From positions 33,388,811 through 33,452,810 of the forward strand of contig NC_045128.1 of assembly GCF_007655135.1 (NCBI RefSeq): a stretch of 64,000 bases of DNA. The letters are read 5' to 3'. Below are positions 24,375 to 38,575 of this stretch, in pieces. Within the stretch, counting starts at the first letter, position 1, and the number at the start of each line of letters is the position of its first letter. The DNA comes from Punica granatum. Taxonomy: Eukaryota > Streptophyta > Magnoliopsida > Myrtales > Lythraceae. Position numbers and translations under genes: made by a program. The notes beneath the pieces were generated by a model. The model was not told the origin of the DNA and ran no database searches. It saw nothing but the letters and a program-made list of their open reading frames with translations.

Positions 24375-24582
24375 TATTAGGGAAGTCAATCCCGGATATA
24401 TTGCTTATTAATTCTGTATCTTTATTTACCATGTATCTTACCATATCCACTGGAATTAGCTTGCTGTATTTTGTCTTTCCTATTTTAAGCTTCTAGACAA
24501 TTTTGGTGTATATTAAGTCATGGATGTACAATAAACCGGTGTGACAAGTGAATATAGAGAATTCCTTTCTCTCAAATTTACA
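24375..24582 (+). repeat. 5' LTR of the copia element
   Basis: 208 bp, begins TATTAGGGAAGTC and ends AAATTTACA. It contains TATTAAG and an AATAAA-type signal (ACAATAAACC at about 24527). Presumed promoter and start of the element RNA. Confidence 0.95.
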
Positions 24583-24594
24583 TGGTATCAGAGC
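24583..24594 (+). other. Primer-binding site, initiator Met tRNA
   Basis: TGGTATCAGAGC, complementary to the 3' end of plant initiator methionine tRNA, starts at the base after the 5' LTR. Standard for plant copia elements. Confidence 0.95.
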
Positions 24595-24612
24595 AAAAGG
24601 GATCTCTGAGAC

Positions 24613-27600
24613 TTGTGTAAGAGTGAGATAATGAGTAGCAGCAAGGGGAAGATGATTGATATCACCTCGCCATATTTTCTCAGTACAGCAGATGGCACGG
24701 GAGCCGTACTCGTGACTTGCAAGCTCACGGGCACAAATTATTCGACCTGGTCAAGGGCCATGTTGAACGCCTTACAAGCCAAGAATAAACTCGGCTTTGT
24801 CGATGGAAGTCTGGTGAAACCTATAGAGACAGCAGAGGAGTATGGAGCATGGAAAATTTGCAATGCTACTGTTGTTGCTTGGATTTTTAACTCGTTAGAT
24901 ACGAGTCTACACGCCAGTGTTGCTTATGCAGGTGAGGCTAAGGCACTCTGGGATGATCTGAAGCAACGTTTTTCTCAAGGGAATGCAACAAGGATTCAGC
25001 AGATTAAGGCAGAATTGAGTGTTCTGAAGCAAGATGGACTCACAGTTGGGAAATACTACACTGTATTGAAAGGGTTATGGGATGAGTTGGATGACTACTC
25101 GCCAATACCAAAGTGTACATGTACTGCTGTGGCTGAGTTTGTGAAGCAAAAGGAAGAAGAGAAGATTCATCAGTTCTTAATGGGGCTGAATGCAGAAACA
25201 TTTGGGATTGTGCGATCCCAGATTTTGACATATGATCCTTTACCATCAATGGCAAAGGTCTATAACATGATGATCCTGGAGGAGAGTCAAAAGATGGCCA
25301 CGAGAAATCGGGATATTAGCATGGAAGGTACTGCTCTCGCAGCAATGGGCAGTGACCTACCGAGAAGGAAAAGCTGTAGTTATTGTGGGAAGAATGGTCA
25401 TGAGAGGGCTGAATGTTATCGTTTAATGTCTTGTAGTTATTGTGGGAAGAATGGGCATGAAAGAACAGATTGCTATCGGTTGAATGGGTATCCAGCTGAT
25501 AAGGGCGAAAGAAGAAATGGTGTTGGCAGGAAAGACACAAATTATCAAGGAAGAAGGCAAGAAGGATGGAAGCAATCAAAGGCAGACAACCAGCTGAGAG
25601 AAGGGGCACGGTCTACTGGATACCTGGCCAATGATAATCCTCTGGTAAGCTCATGGAAAGAGGGAGCTGCTGCCACCATCACTGGAGAACAAGTCCAACA
25701 GATTCAGCATTTACTGGCCATGCTAGGACAGAACAGCAAGACTACTCTTGAACAAGTCTCTGGTATGTCCTTTAACTTGGCTGTAGGAGGCTCAAACTGG
25801 ATACTAGATACAGGCGCTACACAACACATCACAGGAAATATAAATTGTATGACCGAATCATTCCCAGTTGAAAAGCCATACCCAATATGGGTTGCGGATG
25901 GAAGGTCTGTTTACGCTAAGAGAATTGGGACTGTTCAACTAGGACCTGATTTTTTTTTGAAGGATGTGCTCTACATACCTGAGTTCACTTGCAACCTCAT
26001 TTACGTTGGGCGTTTGGTTAAGGATATGAGCTGTATTGTCACTTTTTCTTCTGATTTTTGCATAGTGCAGGACCAAACCATGAGGAAGGTGATTGGAGTG
26101 GCTAAATTACTTGGGGGACTCTACTGTTTCGGGTGTGTGGCAACTCACTCAGCTCTGGCATCTTTCGAAGGACAAGACTTCGAGAAGTGGCATATGCGTT
26201 TGGGACACCCGTCACGGAAGGCAATGTCTTTAATCCCTGCAATAAAACTACTTAGTGCTGAGAATAAGGCTTGTGATGTTTGTTTTAGAGCCAAACAAAC
26301 TCGAGCTGTTTTTCCTTATAGTTCCAATAACGCCACGCAGATATTCGATCTTATTCATTGCGATATATGGGGACCATATCATACCCCTTCTCTATCAGGA
26401 GCACATTTTTTCTTGACAATAGTTGATGATTATAGTCGAGCCACATGGGTGTTCTTAATGCGCGAGAAGGCTGAAACACAGCGCAAATTATTTGAATTTC
26501 ATCGTATGGTGGCAACACAGTTTGAAAAGTCGATTAAGGTGATAAGGACAGATAATGGAACTGAATTCCTTTCAAGAGCAATGCAAAAATTTTACACTGA
26601 CAATGGCATTCTCCATCAGACCACATGTGTTGAGACCCCACAACAAAATGGCAGGGTAGAGCGCAAGCATAGACATGTACTGAATGTGGCCAGGGCTTTG
26701 CGGTTTCAAGCACAACTTCCTATAACTTTCTGGGGAGAGTGTGTGCTGACTGCAAGCTATTTAATCAATTATACACCCCCATCAGTGTTAGGAGGACGAA
26801 GTCCGTATGAGTTATTGTTTGGTCGATGTCCTAACATTGGACACTTGCGTGTCTTTGGGTCTTTATGCTATGCATTATACAAACCGAAGAATAAAGATAA
26901 GTTTGCAGATCGGTCTAGAAAGTGTATGTTTCTTGGATATCCCTATGGAAAGAAGGGATGGAAAGTATACGATTTAGCCACCGAAGAAGTGTTTGTTTCA
27001 CGGGATGTAATTTTTTATGAAGATGTATTTCCTTTTGCTGCAACGGTCAAGGAAAGTAAAGAGAGTTCAGCGAGATTAATTCCTCCAACTGATGGTGGAG
27101 ATGAATATTTTTATTTTCAAGCTGCAAGTGGACATCCTGACAGTTATAATGATGAGCAAGAGACTGAGTTCAACGAGAGGGGGAGTGATGGTACAACTCC
27201 ACCAGGGGATAACTCAAGCAGGGAGTCACAGTTCAATATTGGTGCGCTTTCTGATCAACAATCACAGGAGCAAGTTCGGCCTGCAGACTATACAGGAGAC
27301 AGTAGCTCTTCTCATACTGATCAACTCGGTGGGCAACCATCTCAGCAAGTACTTCAACATGGAGAACAATTGCAGGAGTCTGTGGAACCTGATGGCACAA
27401 GGGAACTGTTGAGGAAGTCAGGAAGGGTAACAAAGGTTTCCACTCGATTGAAGGATTACATATGTCATGCTCGAGTGCCACACACCCCCCCCCCCCCCCC
27501 CCGAGAATGCTGCTCCTTCATCTCACTCAGGTATGGCCTACGATATCAAGCATCATGTTTCTTATGATCGTTTTTCAAACTCTCATAAAGCATTTATAGC

Positions 27601-29152
27601 ATCACTAGACTCTGACGTTGAGCCGAGCACGTATAGGCAAGCTATCCGTGATCCACGATGGAAAGCAGCCATGCTTGATGAAATACGTGCCTTAGAGAGT
27701 AATCATACGTGGACTCTTGAACCATTACCACCAGGCAAGAAACCGATAGGATGTAAATGGATCTTCAAAATTAAGCGTCGAGCCGATGGAAGCGTAGAGC
27801 GATTCAAAGCTCGCCTTGTTGCTAAAGGGTTCACGCAAGTTGAAGGAATTGATTACAATGAGACGTTTGCTCCTGTTGCTAAGATAGTTACAGTTCGATG
27901 CTTCTTAACAGTGGCATTATTTAGAGGTTGGGATCTTCATCAACTTGATGTCCACAATGCTTTTCTTCATGGGGACCTCGAGGAAGAAGTTTATATGCAG
28001 CTGCCCCCAGGTTTTGACTTGACTGATCGACACCGTGTATGCCGTCTTCGAAAGTCTCTATATGGCTTGAAACAAGCCTCCCGTAATTGGTTTTCCAAAT
28101 TCACTTCTGCATTACGCGGTTTTGGCTTTGAACAATCTGCAGCAGACCATTCATTATTCACATGGTCAAAGAACAACGATTTTGTTGCCATTCTTGTCTA
28201 TGTCGATGATATTATCTTGACAGGAAACAGTCCAGCTCGTTGCACAGCCATCAAGGAATTTCTCAATCGTCATTTTCGCATCAAGGGTCTCGGTTATCTA
28301 AAGTTCTTTCTCGGTATTGAGATAGCTCGTAAAGGAGGCCAAATGTTTCTTTGTCAACGCAAGTACACATTGGATATATTGACAGAGACTGACATGCTAG
28401 GAGCTAAACCTGCCACTTTTCCTATGGAGCAACAGCTCCGGTTGTCTACTGAAGAGGGGTTGAGGTTTTCGGAACCTGGAAAGTATCAGAGGCTCATCGG
28501 ACGTCTTGTATACTTAACTATCACACGACCGGAGTTAAGTTATCCGGTTCATATCTTGTCTCAATTCTTGCAAGATCCAAGACAACCGCACTGGGATGCT
28601 GCGATGCGATTACTTCGATATCTCAAAGGTACACCGGGTCAAGGAATAATACTCAAGCCATCATCTCTCCAGTTAAAAGCATACTGCGATTCAGAATGGG
28701 CTAGCTGTCCAATGACTCGCCGTTCTTTATCCGGGTATTTTATCACTCTTGGGGGCTGTCCTATCTCTTGGAAAACCAAGAAACAGACCACGGTTTCCAA
28801 ATAATCTGCTGAGGCGGAATATCGTTCCATGGCGGTTACTACAAGTGAGATATTATGGTTGAAGAGTCTACTTCGGTCCTTCAAGATTGATCACTCCGAA
28901 CCTGTACAGTTATTCTGCGACAGTCAAGCTGCTCTCCACATTGCAGCAAATCCGGTATTCCATGAGAGGACAAAGCATATTGAAATCGACTGTCACTTTA
29001 TCCGAGAACATCTACAGTCAAGAACCATCATTGCCTCTCATGTGTCTACTAGGATACAACTAGCTGACATCTTCACTAAAGCACTTGGAAAAGATCGTTT
29101 TAAATTTCTTCTCGACAAGTTGGGCATTCATGATCTTCACGCTCCAACTTGA
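24613..29152 (+). pseudogene. Copia gag-pol, broken by a poly-C frameshift and one stop
   Basis: The first open part (24613-27567) holds Gag with two CCHC knuckles (from residues 255 and 274), aspartic protease (WILDTGATQH, about 396-405) and integrase. The integrase has an H-C zinc region from about 526, DIWG at about 583, DNGTEF at about 647 and E at about 683. The frame then changes by one position at an 18-base C run (27485-27502). Reverse transcriptase follows in the next frame (27467-28804) with NAFLHGDLEEEVYM and the catalytic YVDDI box. RNase H begins with YCDSEWAS, is cut by TAA at 28802-28804, and continues in the same frame to 29152 ([34 protein letters not shown]). Both breaks lie outside catalytic motifs. 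The C-run frameshift could be slippage or a sequencing error. As read, no full polyprotein can be made. Confidence 0.9.
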
Positions 29153-29159
29153 GGGGGAG
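29149..29159 (+). other. Polypurine tract
   Basis: TTGAGGGGGAG directly before the 3' LTR, the typical plus-strand priming site of plant copia elements. Confidence 0.9.
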
Positions 29160-29367
29160 TATTAGGGAAGTCAATCCCGGATATATTGCTTATTAATTCT
29201 GTATCTTTATTTACCCTGTATCTTACCATATCCACTGGAATTAGCTTGCTGTATTTTGTCTTTCCTATTTTAAGCTTCTAGACAATTTTGGTGTATATTA
29301 AGTCATGGATGTACAATAAACCGGTGTGACAAGTGAATATAGAGAATTCCTTTCTCTCAAATTTACA
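29160..29367 (+). repeat. 3' LTR of the copia element
   Basis: 208 bp, identical to the 5' LTR except one A-to-C change in the ACCATGTATC/ACCCTGTATC stretch. Followed by the right target duplication GGCCT. Confidence 0.95.
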
Positions 29368-29372
29368 GGCCT

Positions 29373-30728
29373 CAAGAATTTTTTTTCTCCCTATTTCTCA
29401 GGCAGAAACAATCCAACCTAACAAAGAAGCGCAAATCCATAGTGAGGTAAAGCAGAATTCGTACCTAACTGCCAAAACAAAATATAAGAAAAAAGAAATG
29501 CAAATGACAGTAATTAATGGGTTCTAATTATATATATATATATATATAAAGCTAACAATCGGTGTAAGTTGTTGATTATGGTACAAGTAAAATTTACTAG
29601 GAGTCATTATCCACTTTATTCAGAAATTGGCGCTATTATTACGAGTACAATAAGTTAACTTGTCACACAGAACTCGCGCAGAAATCTTATATCGTGCAAT
29701 CGCATTTCATCTTGGGAGAGGATATATATATATATATATGAATTAGTATGGATTATTGTAAGGCCTAAATGGTATCAGTAATTCTTTTACCTTATTAACA
29801 TGGAGCAAGAACAAGAAGAGTATCTTTTACTGTGCTGTTCTAAATTATATGTCCATTGATGTGACTTGTAATCTAACCAGGTTGAATTATTGGAACTGAT
29901 TAAAGATTTGCCCTAAAAATGGTGAGAATCTTTGAGATCATATCGTGTTGGTTTTTCCCGCACGTCTTCACACTACGATGACGTTTTTGATTCGATAATG
30001 CCAAAGAAAGATTAAATTTTCCTAAATCGTGTATTTTTCTCTTCTCAGTTGCTTAAAGCCAAAAATAAATTATGAGAGTTCAGATGGAAAAATATTCCAT
30101 ATTATCTCTTTATTTGGGGCAAAGGTGAGTCTTTAATTAGATCATATCAAATTTTTCATAACAAAAAGACATGTTAGATTTGACAAACTCTTTGGATACG
30201 TATACGACAAGCGTCGTACTTTTCATCTAAATCTAATCTTTAGTAAAACAAACATATAATACGATGGGCGGAGAGACGTAAAGAATCCAATTATGTTCGC
30301 CTAACTCGGATCTACTCATGGCATATGTGATGACACTGACGTATCATCCCCAAAGCATTCATTTGTTAACTTAGCTTTTGTTCTTTTCGACTTTTCTCCT
30401 TCTTCCCAAACAAATCAGATTTTGTATCTCATGTTTCATTATATGCATGGGACTGGGTTTTGGAATAATGTTTACTTATTTTTCCATGTGCTAATAGGAC
30501 CCACATGACTAATGTTCACTTTTCATATTGCTTTTGAGCCATCTATATATGTGTGTGTGCATACATACATACATACATACATACATTTATATATATATAT
30601 GGTAGTTACCATTCGCTTGATATTTAAATGTCTACCTATTGCCAAAGAATGGCTGGATGTACCACTTAATATCAAATTTTGCAGCCTCAAAGATGTCCCT
30701 GCAGCTCCATTTAGGAGAAGGCTTTACT
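29373..30728. other. Intergenic spacer with microsatellites
   Basis: No coding region recognised. TA repeats at about 29529-29548 and 29722-29740, and a CATA tetranucleotide repeat followed by TA at about 30559-30600. Confidence 0.6.
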
Positions 30729-30736
30729 GTTCCAAG

Positions 30737-30942
30737 CAGGGCGGAGTCAATGTAATACCAGGGAGCAATTGTCCCCCCTGAACTTTGACTTTTTTATAAT
30801 TTTGCCCCAAAATTATGTTAATTTATGAATTTTTTTTATATAAAATTTGCACTTTGCCCCCCCCCCGAAAAAAAAAATTATGTACTATTTATATCAAACA
30901 ATATTTTTACTCCTCTGAACAAAAATTTTGGATTCGCCCCTG
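30737..30942. mobile_element. hAT-like MITE, 206 bp, 8-bp target duplication
   Basis: The ends are CAGGGCGGAGTC and, reverse-complemented, CAGGGGCGAATCC. Flanks are GTTCCAAG (30729-30736) and GTTCTAAG (30943-30950), an 8-bp duplication with one mismatch, as made by hAT transposases. The interior is AT-rich with CCCCCTGAACTTTG and a C run. Non-coding. Confidence 0.75.
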
Positions 30943-30950
30943 GTTCTAAG

Positions 30951-32743
30951 GCCACTTTTCAGGGCACTTGGAACCATTGGATGGAGGAACTCATTTGAAA
31001 AACGGAAGTTTCACTTCTAACGGTCTCGTGTCCCTCAGGCAGTCCCGTCTCTGGATTGTAAAAGTTTTCCATTGAAGTGTTGGAATCAGATGTCTACAGT
31101 TGGTATTAGCCTATCAAATCAAAAAATAGATGGGTCAAAATCATCTTGAACTGAGTGTCACACAATTTGATTGATATATAAATATAAAATGGTCACTTTT
31201 TTACTAAGATACGATTATTGTCAATTACAAGAACTCTACAGATGGTAGCATGATCACCAAAATGGCATGAAATAAAACCGAAACAGGCGGGAACTCAACA
31301 AGGCATCGACCCCGAAAAAAAACATTTTCACAAGTATTCCCCATGTCCATATTAACTAACCTATAATGCATTTGTGCGCAACTCAATTTTTTTTTAATTA
31401 TGCGGGAGGCTCATAATCTAGCATATAAAATAATGCAAAGCTAGATAAAGAAGTATATATACTTTCATTAATGAGAACTTAATCCAAAACCTCTTAATTT
31501 TTAATTGAGAGCATATACCAACTTTATTGTATTTTTTTTTGTGCGAAACTCAAAGTTCAGCAAAAGTTTAGACGAAAAAAACTCCTCACATCGATTAACT
31601 TATGTACAGAAATTCCATAAGTTGTTCCATTCCGACTTGGAGAGTGTGCTGAATTCGATCTCAATCCCCATAATTGAGTTTCTTTCCCTTTCTGAATTCT
31701 GTTCCATCAAGAACTCATCAAGCCAGCCTATTTCTTTGTTTATTTAATATAAATCAAAGTCCATCAGTTCGTAATTACACAGCAACCAATACCATGTGGA
31801 CTATTAAAGCATCTCCATAAGATACGATATTCTTATAACGGAAGTTGGAGGACATTTTCCGACAAAAGTCTACATCAAACTCTCTAAGATCTTCTGCTTT
31901 CCTTTTCTCTTTCATTTCCCTACGTACCTTTTAAAAGGCTTTAATTACCTAAAAAGCACTATTTTCCCATTTTTACTAAATATAGTATAAGCTTTGAAAA
32001 ATAATATAAAAATGCATTACTTTTATATTTTTTTTTTTCATATATATAGCACGACCTTCGAAGAGTATTATATAAAGGCATAATAATTATATATTTTTTC
32101 CTAAATATAGCATGATCTTTAGGTTTAGTTGAGCATAATGTAAATTATTCAGTCAAGCTAACCTGGAACTAATGGTATCACATAACAGAACATGATTGAA
32201 TGAGTAGACCTCACATAATTGGAAGATAACAGTTAACATGAAACTAACGATGTCAAGTGTCACTCGTTCAATCATGTTGTGTCACATTGTATCATTAACT
32301 CCCGCTAGTTATTATCCTTACATTTGACAGAATAATTGAGGCCATGCTGGAATCGTAGCTCAACCTAAAAGTTGTGTATTTCTTTGCTATTTTTGAAGGG
32401 TTGTGATTTATTTAGGAAAAAGTGCAAATGTCATGCATTTATATGTTACTTTGCAAAAGTCATACTACATTTAAGAAAAAAATGCAAATGTCGTACTTTT
32501 CTGTGTTACTTTCTAAAGGCTATGCTATATTTAAGAAAAAGTACAAATGTCGTATTTTTTTTTATATAATTAACACCTTTAAAAAAATAGCACCGTAGCA
32601 ACCCAACATGATTGGTCAGAATTTACTAATTTATTATGTGAACTTGCATATATAATGTTAAGTTATGAATTTTTCTGGTTATAAGGGAGGTCACTTATAA
32701 GTTTTAATTTAAAAAGTTTCTCAAATAATTATTTTTTTTATTA
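30951..32743. other. Intergenic spacer
   Basis: No recognised gene. At 32395-32560 a 60- to 70-bp phrase containing AAAAAGTGCAAATGTC-like sequence is repeated three times, giving a local open frame of internal repeats that I do not consider coding. Confidence 0.5.
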
Positions 32744-32751
32744 CAAGAGAG

Positions 32752-33285
32752 TAGCGGTGTAAATGGGTGGGTGTGGATTTTTTTACATAAATGGGTGGGT
32801 AACAAGTTTCTCGGGTGGTTTTTTCAAATAAAAAAAACCACACAAAATATATCTTAAGTGACAAAAAACCACCCATTAGTGGACTTGGTTTTTTCGGTCT
32901 CTGAATTTGACATAATAAATTCTCAAATATGAAAAATTAACAAATAAAAAATATCACAGTAAGACGATACATTATATTCGATACTTAAATAAGTTCATCA
33001 ACATAAATTAAACATCATTTACGCCCAACAAATTAAAATATTGTCTCACAAAGTGAGATTAGGGGAGAACGAAAACGTTTATATATGAAGTGTGAAGCAT
33101 AAATAATCATTTTAATTCTAGTGGGTGGGTCGAGCTCCGTTCAGTCTGAGTACCTAATTCTCTTGGGTGATTTTTTCAGCTTAAGAAACCACCCAAGTTT
33201 AATTTAGGGTACCCAAAACTCAGTTTTTTCGGTGGAGTAGGATCAAATTTTTTTTCGGTTTTTTCTAATTTCATTTACACCCATA
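32752..33285. mobile_element. hAT-like MITE, 534 bp
   Basis: The left end TAGCGGTGTAAATGGG and the reverse-complemented right end TATGGGTGTAAATGAA form terminal inverted repeats. Flanks CAAGAGAG (32744-32751) and CAGGAGAG (33286-33293) match in 7 of 8 bases, consistent with a hAT 8-bp duplication. The interior has GGTGGTTTTTT and AACCACCC blocks in both orientations. Non-coding. Confidence 0.65.
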
Positions 33286-33293
33286 CAGGAGAG

Positions 33294-34079
33294 ACTCGTA
33301 CATAAGTACAACAAAATAAAATATCTAAAAGAGTAATCTCATTGTAAGATACGACCATGAAACAAAAAGAAATAAAGAGTCTAATCGAACATGAAATAAA
33401 AAGGAATAAATAACTTAAAATAGCATGGGTAATTGGGAGAATCGAACATGAAACACTTACTAGATTATTATGAAGGACATGCGACTACCGTATTTTGAAT
33501 TTTTTCCAATTACTTCATTTTTTATTACGAGAGACTCATGTCAGTCTATTATAATGATAAAATAAAAATTATAGCATCCAATAAAGAACTACGCATATTT
33601 TTATATTGATCCAATTATTAAAATATTTTAATTATTAACTAAAAAAAGTATATATCACCGCGCCACACTCATTTTATAATTATACTTTAGGATGGGGCAT
33701 TAACGTGGTCCAAAAACCTATGCAGCGTAAGGGGCAGGGCTGGGCCGCAACGGCTGAAGACGTGATTTAGGAGGATCTTCTTCTTCACCTCTCGCGAGCA
33801 GAAAGATTCATCAGATACTGTGTTTCTATCTCCCTCCATCTGTCTGCCTCTCTTCTCCACGCACAGACACAGTTTTAGAGAGAGAAAGAGAGAGATTTGG
33901 ATATGGATAGAGAATAATGGCGAACCCCATTAAAAACGAAGGGTGCCTGAATCGAATCGAATCGAAAAGGGTGAGACAGAGAGACAAATATGAGAGAAAC
34001 CCAAAAAGGATCACGAAATATCTGTGACTGACTGACTGACTGACTGACCTTCCTTCCCTCCCCCTTGATGATATCAATG

Positions 34080-34082
<3 letters not shown>
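33294..34082. other. Distal promoter region of the response regulator
   Basis: AT-rich to about 33690, then more GC-balanced. It includes a GACT tetranucleotide repeat at about 34026-34048. No coding region recognised. Confidence 0.45.

Positions 34083-34118
<36 letters not shown>
34083..34118. repeat. (CT)18 microsatellite upstream of the response regulator
   Basis: A pure CT run of about 36 bases, about 400 bp before the ATG. CT tracts here can act as GAGA/BPC-factor sites; that role is inferred. Confidence 0.9.
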
Positions 34119-34420
34119 AGAAGCTGGTGTTTTGTCTTACCTTTTTCACCTCAAATTCCAGAGACAGAACCCCACCCACCAAAATTCAATTCCCCTGTTT
34201 CTCCTCAGCCTTTTGTATAAATGGCGGATTCCATTCATACATCTCTTGTGAGCATGCAATTCTTGTTCTCCTCTTCTTCTTCTTCGTCTTCTTCTTCTCT
34301 TCTCCGTTAATTCAATATCTCCCTCCCCCCATTATTAACTACCCATCTCTGTCAGAGAATCCTATACTCTGTCCCCTCCGCATTCAATTCCATTTCAACC
34401 CCACCCATTTCGTATTCTGT

Positions 34421-34430
34421 CTATATAACA
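34421..34430 (+). promoter_or_regulatory. TATA box of the response regulator
   Basis: CTATATAACA about 90 bp before the start codon, in a pyrimidine-rich context. Spacing is suitable for a short leader. Confidence 0.55.
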
Positions 34431-34519
34431 CCAAGCAGACACCTCCCCCTCACTGCCTCCTACGTCTCCGTCTCTCACATTTCAACAACAAAAGGGTCGT
34501 TTGATTTGGTTCCTCGGAC

Positions 34520-36389
<1,870 letters not shown>

Positions 36390-37023
36390 ACTTTAGAGGC
36401 TTAAAAGGGCCAAGATCTCCACAGTCCGAGATGAAAAAAACTTGAAGTTGTTAGTTAACCTTGAAAATGAGGTGAATTTAATGCAAATAACAAGATCCTG
36501 TCTAGATGTGAATGAATCTTCTAACATATGAAAATGTGAAGGTTTTCGCTTCCCTGCAGGAAAATCTCTCTCTTTCTCTCTTTGTTTTTTTTTTTTTTCC
36601 CTTTCTCTGTTGGGGGTATTGTCATCTATCTACTTTGTTAATGTACATATTGCTCAAGCAGCTAGCCATCTTCTTCTGCCTTCCTAACTTGCCATATGGG
36701 AGTTTTACCTCATACAGAACCATCCATCCCTTTCATTTAGTTCCATCGGATGTGATCTTAATTGATTACTATGGTTCCGTAACAGGAATCGGTCGGTTAT
36801 GTAACAAGAATCACCTACTCGAATCACGGACTCCACTCAAAATTCCAGGAAAGAAATCTAGTCCGGGATGATGATTAATGCGGTTAAAGGTTGAAGGCAC
36901 AGAGTATTCACATATTGATGAATGGAAGAAGCTGCAAAGCCAGAAAGCTAATTTTACACGATCCCATAGCTTGATGAGTACACTTTCTGGCAAGGAATTA
37001 TTCAATCCAAAATGATGACTTAA
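36390..37023. other. 3' region of the response regulator and spacer
   Basis: Downstream sequence with a CT/T-rich stretch at about 36566-36600. No further gene recognised before the duplicated block. Confidence 0.5.
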
Positions 37024-37061
37024 TCTTTCCTAAGAGTGGAAAAGAAAACAAATTGGGGGAA

Positions 37062-37316
37062 TCAGTAGAAATGCCTGTGGTGGTGGTGGAGGTGCCGGCC
37101 CTCGTCCAATCCGAAGCACTGAATCACCGGATAACACGACACAAACAGGCACCTCCCGATCCCCTTCACCACAAAAGAGACCCCAAGACACGGGCAACAA
37201 CAGCTTGACTGGGCCATGCTGCCGCGTGGTCGGCTCCTACCATGGTTCTGGTGGGAGTGCTGGAGGTGGTGGTGGTTGATGTCCTCCGGAACATTCTCGC
37301 TCTTCTTCTTCACCAT
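37062..37316 (-). CDS. Small Cys/His-rich protein of unknown function, 84 aa
   Basis: Open frame of 84 residues. It has a His-rich stretch (NHHHLQHSHQNH), then SSCCCPCLGVSF, then GIGRCLFVSCYPVIQCFG, ending in a His-rich tail (HLHHHHRHFY). The CCCPC / GIGRC / CYPV-CFG pattern with a His-rich end resembles small uncharacterised proteins found across eudicots (recall, not a search). The central Cys/hydrophobic stretch could be membrane-associated or palmitoylated. The frame is conserved here but broken in the second copy (41826-42089), which supports this copy as the functional one. Start chosen as the only in-frame ATG before the conserved part. Function unknown. Confidence 0.6.
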   Translation of the reverse strand: MVKKKSENVPEDINHHHLQHSHQNHGRSRPRGSMAQSSCCCPCLGVSFVVKGIGRCLFVSCYPVIQCFGLDEGRHLHHHHRHFY

Positions 37317-38484
37317 GTCTGATCACTCTGACCGGGCAAGATCCAGTCCAGGACTCTGGAACCGAAACCGAGAACTCGGAAACAGGGTAAGGTATCACAC
37401 AATGAATTGATGCTGCAAATATAAGCTTGGTGGGTGTTACAATGGGGACATGAGGACGAGGAGGAGCCAGTAAGAAGATTTAATTTAATAAGTAATGGGG
37501 AATTCGGGCGCCATAAGTTAATTAGGTTTAGTGGAGGGGTTGTTTGGCTTTGGCGAGAATATTCGGATGGAAAAAGGAGATTTTGAGTTTGTCTGATTAA
37601 GGAAGTTACAGCAATGAGATTAGAGAGAACAGATGGGGATTGTCTGAGGGGGCACTGTCTGTCTCAATCAGTTAACGCGTAGACGGCGCGTGCTTGGCTT
37701 GTTTGTTTTTGCTCAATCCTCCCCCCAACCAACCACTAATATACAATACAATACTACAAAAAAATTTTACCCAAAAAAACCAGAAAAGTTATGCAAAACA
37801 CGCCAAATTTAAGGAATGTTGATTTTACCATATCTACACTAAATTTTATGTGCATTATATTTTTATTTTCTTTCAATTGCATATATTTAAAAATATAATT
37901 TATATAATCCATCTCATTTCTAATTCAACTTAAAAATAATTATTTATTTCTCAATATAATTTCACTATAAAAGTTCATTCCAATTCTTCCCATTCCATTT
38001 TTTTTTGTACAAACCAATGCTATGACTTTTGAGAATATATGTGAAGACGAAGGTAATTGTGAGATAGCTAGAATAGGACAGAGCTGATCTACACTTTTGT
38101 TTGTTTATAAGCTAGTCTAAACTTAAAATTGTGTGAACGTGATCGATTGAAGAGTAAAGTACGGGATTGTCCAACCCTAAGGAACTGAAATCCACTCGAT
38201 TGCGTACATGTGGCAGTTGGAAGTGGTTGATTGTGAGGGTATTACTATTGTGTTAACAAGGTCAAGCTATAAATAAAAATTCAATTTTATATAAGATTAT
38301 GTGTTTTTAGTTATTGAAAATCAGAATTTGTAATTAATAAGAATTTATTATTAGATGTATGACTACTAAATAAGAAAAAAAATTATACTAAAGAAGATAA
38401 AAGTGTAATTTAATGATATATTTTTCAGCTATAAAGAAGACCCATAATGCTAGTACAATGAAATAGATTTCTTAACAATTAATA

Positions 38485-38575
38485 AACGGACAAGGATAGT
38501 CCCACATCGAGTATCGAATCTGCAATCTCTTAATTACCAAGCGAGGGCATACGCCAATACACTATACTCTCTTTA
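38485..38575 (-). repeat. tRNA-derived SINE-like remnant (copy 1)
   Basis: On the minus strand: GGCGTATGCCCTCGCTTGGT (A-box-like) followed by GCAGATTCGATACTCG (B-box-like), spaced as in tRNA-derived SINE heads. The same sequence is at about 43255-43345 in copy 2. No clear tail or target duplication. Confidence 0.4.

Larger units (their letters stand above)
24375..29367 (+). mobile_element. Young Ty1-copia LTR retrotransposon, 4993 bp
   Basis: Two 208-bp LTRs (24375-24582 and 29160-29367) differ at a single base (CATGT versus CCTGT) and are bounded by a perfect 5-bp target duplication, GGCCT (24370-24374 and 29368-29372). A primer-binding site for initiator Met tRNA follows the 5' LTR directly, and a polypurine tract precedes the 3' LTR. 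The coding order Gag, protease, integrase, reverse transcriptase, RNase H is that of Ty1-copia. LTRs are unusual in starting TATTAGGG rather than TG. Short LTRs and total length suggest the Ale/Retrofit-type group, which is an inference. The near-identical LTRs mean recent insertion, yet gag-pol is broken (see the gag-pol entry). Confidence 0.96.

Noticed and set aside
30559..30600. Regular CATA repeats considered as a CRISPR-like array
   Set aside because: Simple microsatellite without spacers; plant nuclear DNA has no CRISPR arrays.
34127..34504. 125-codon + frame and the opposite minus frame before the response regulator
   Set aside because: Low-complexity pyrimidine-rich promoter/leader DNA including the CT microsatellite.
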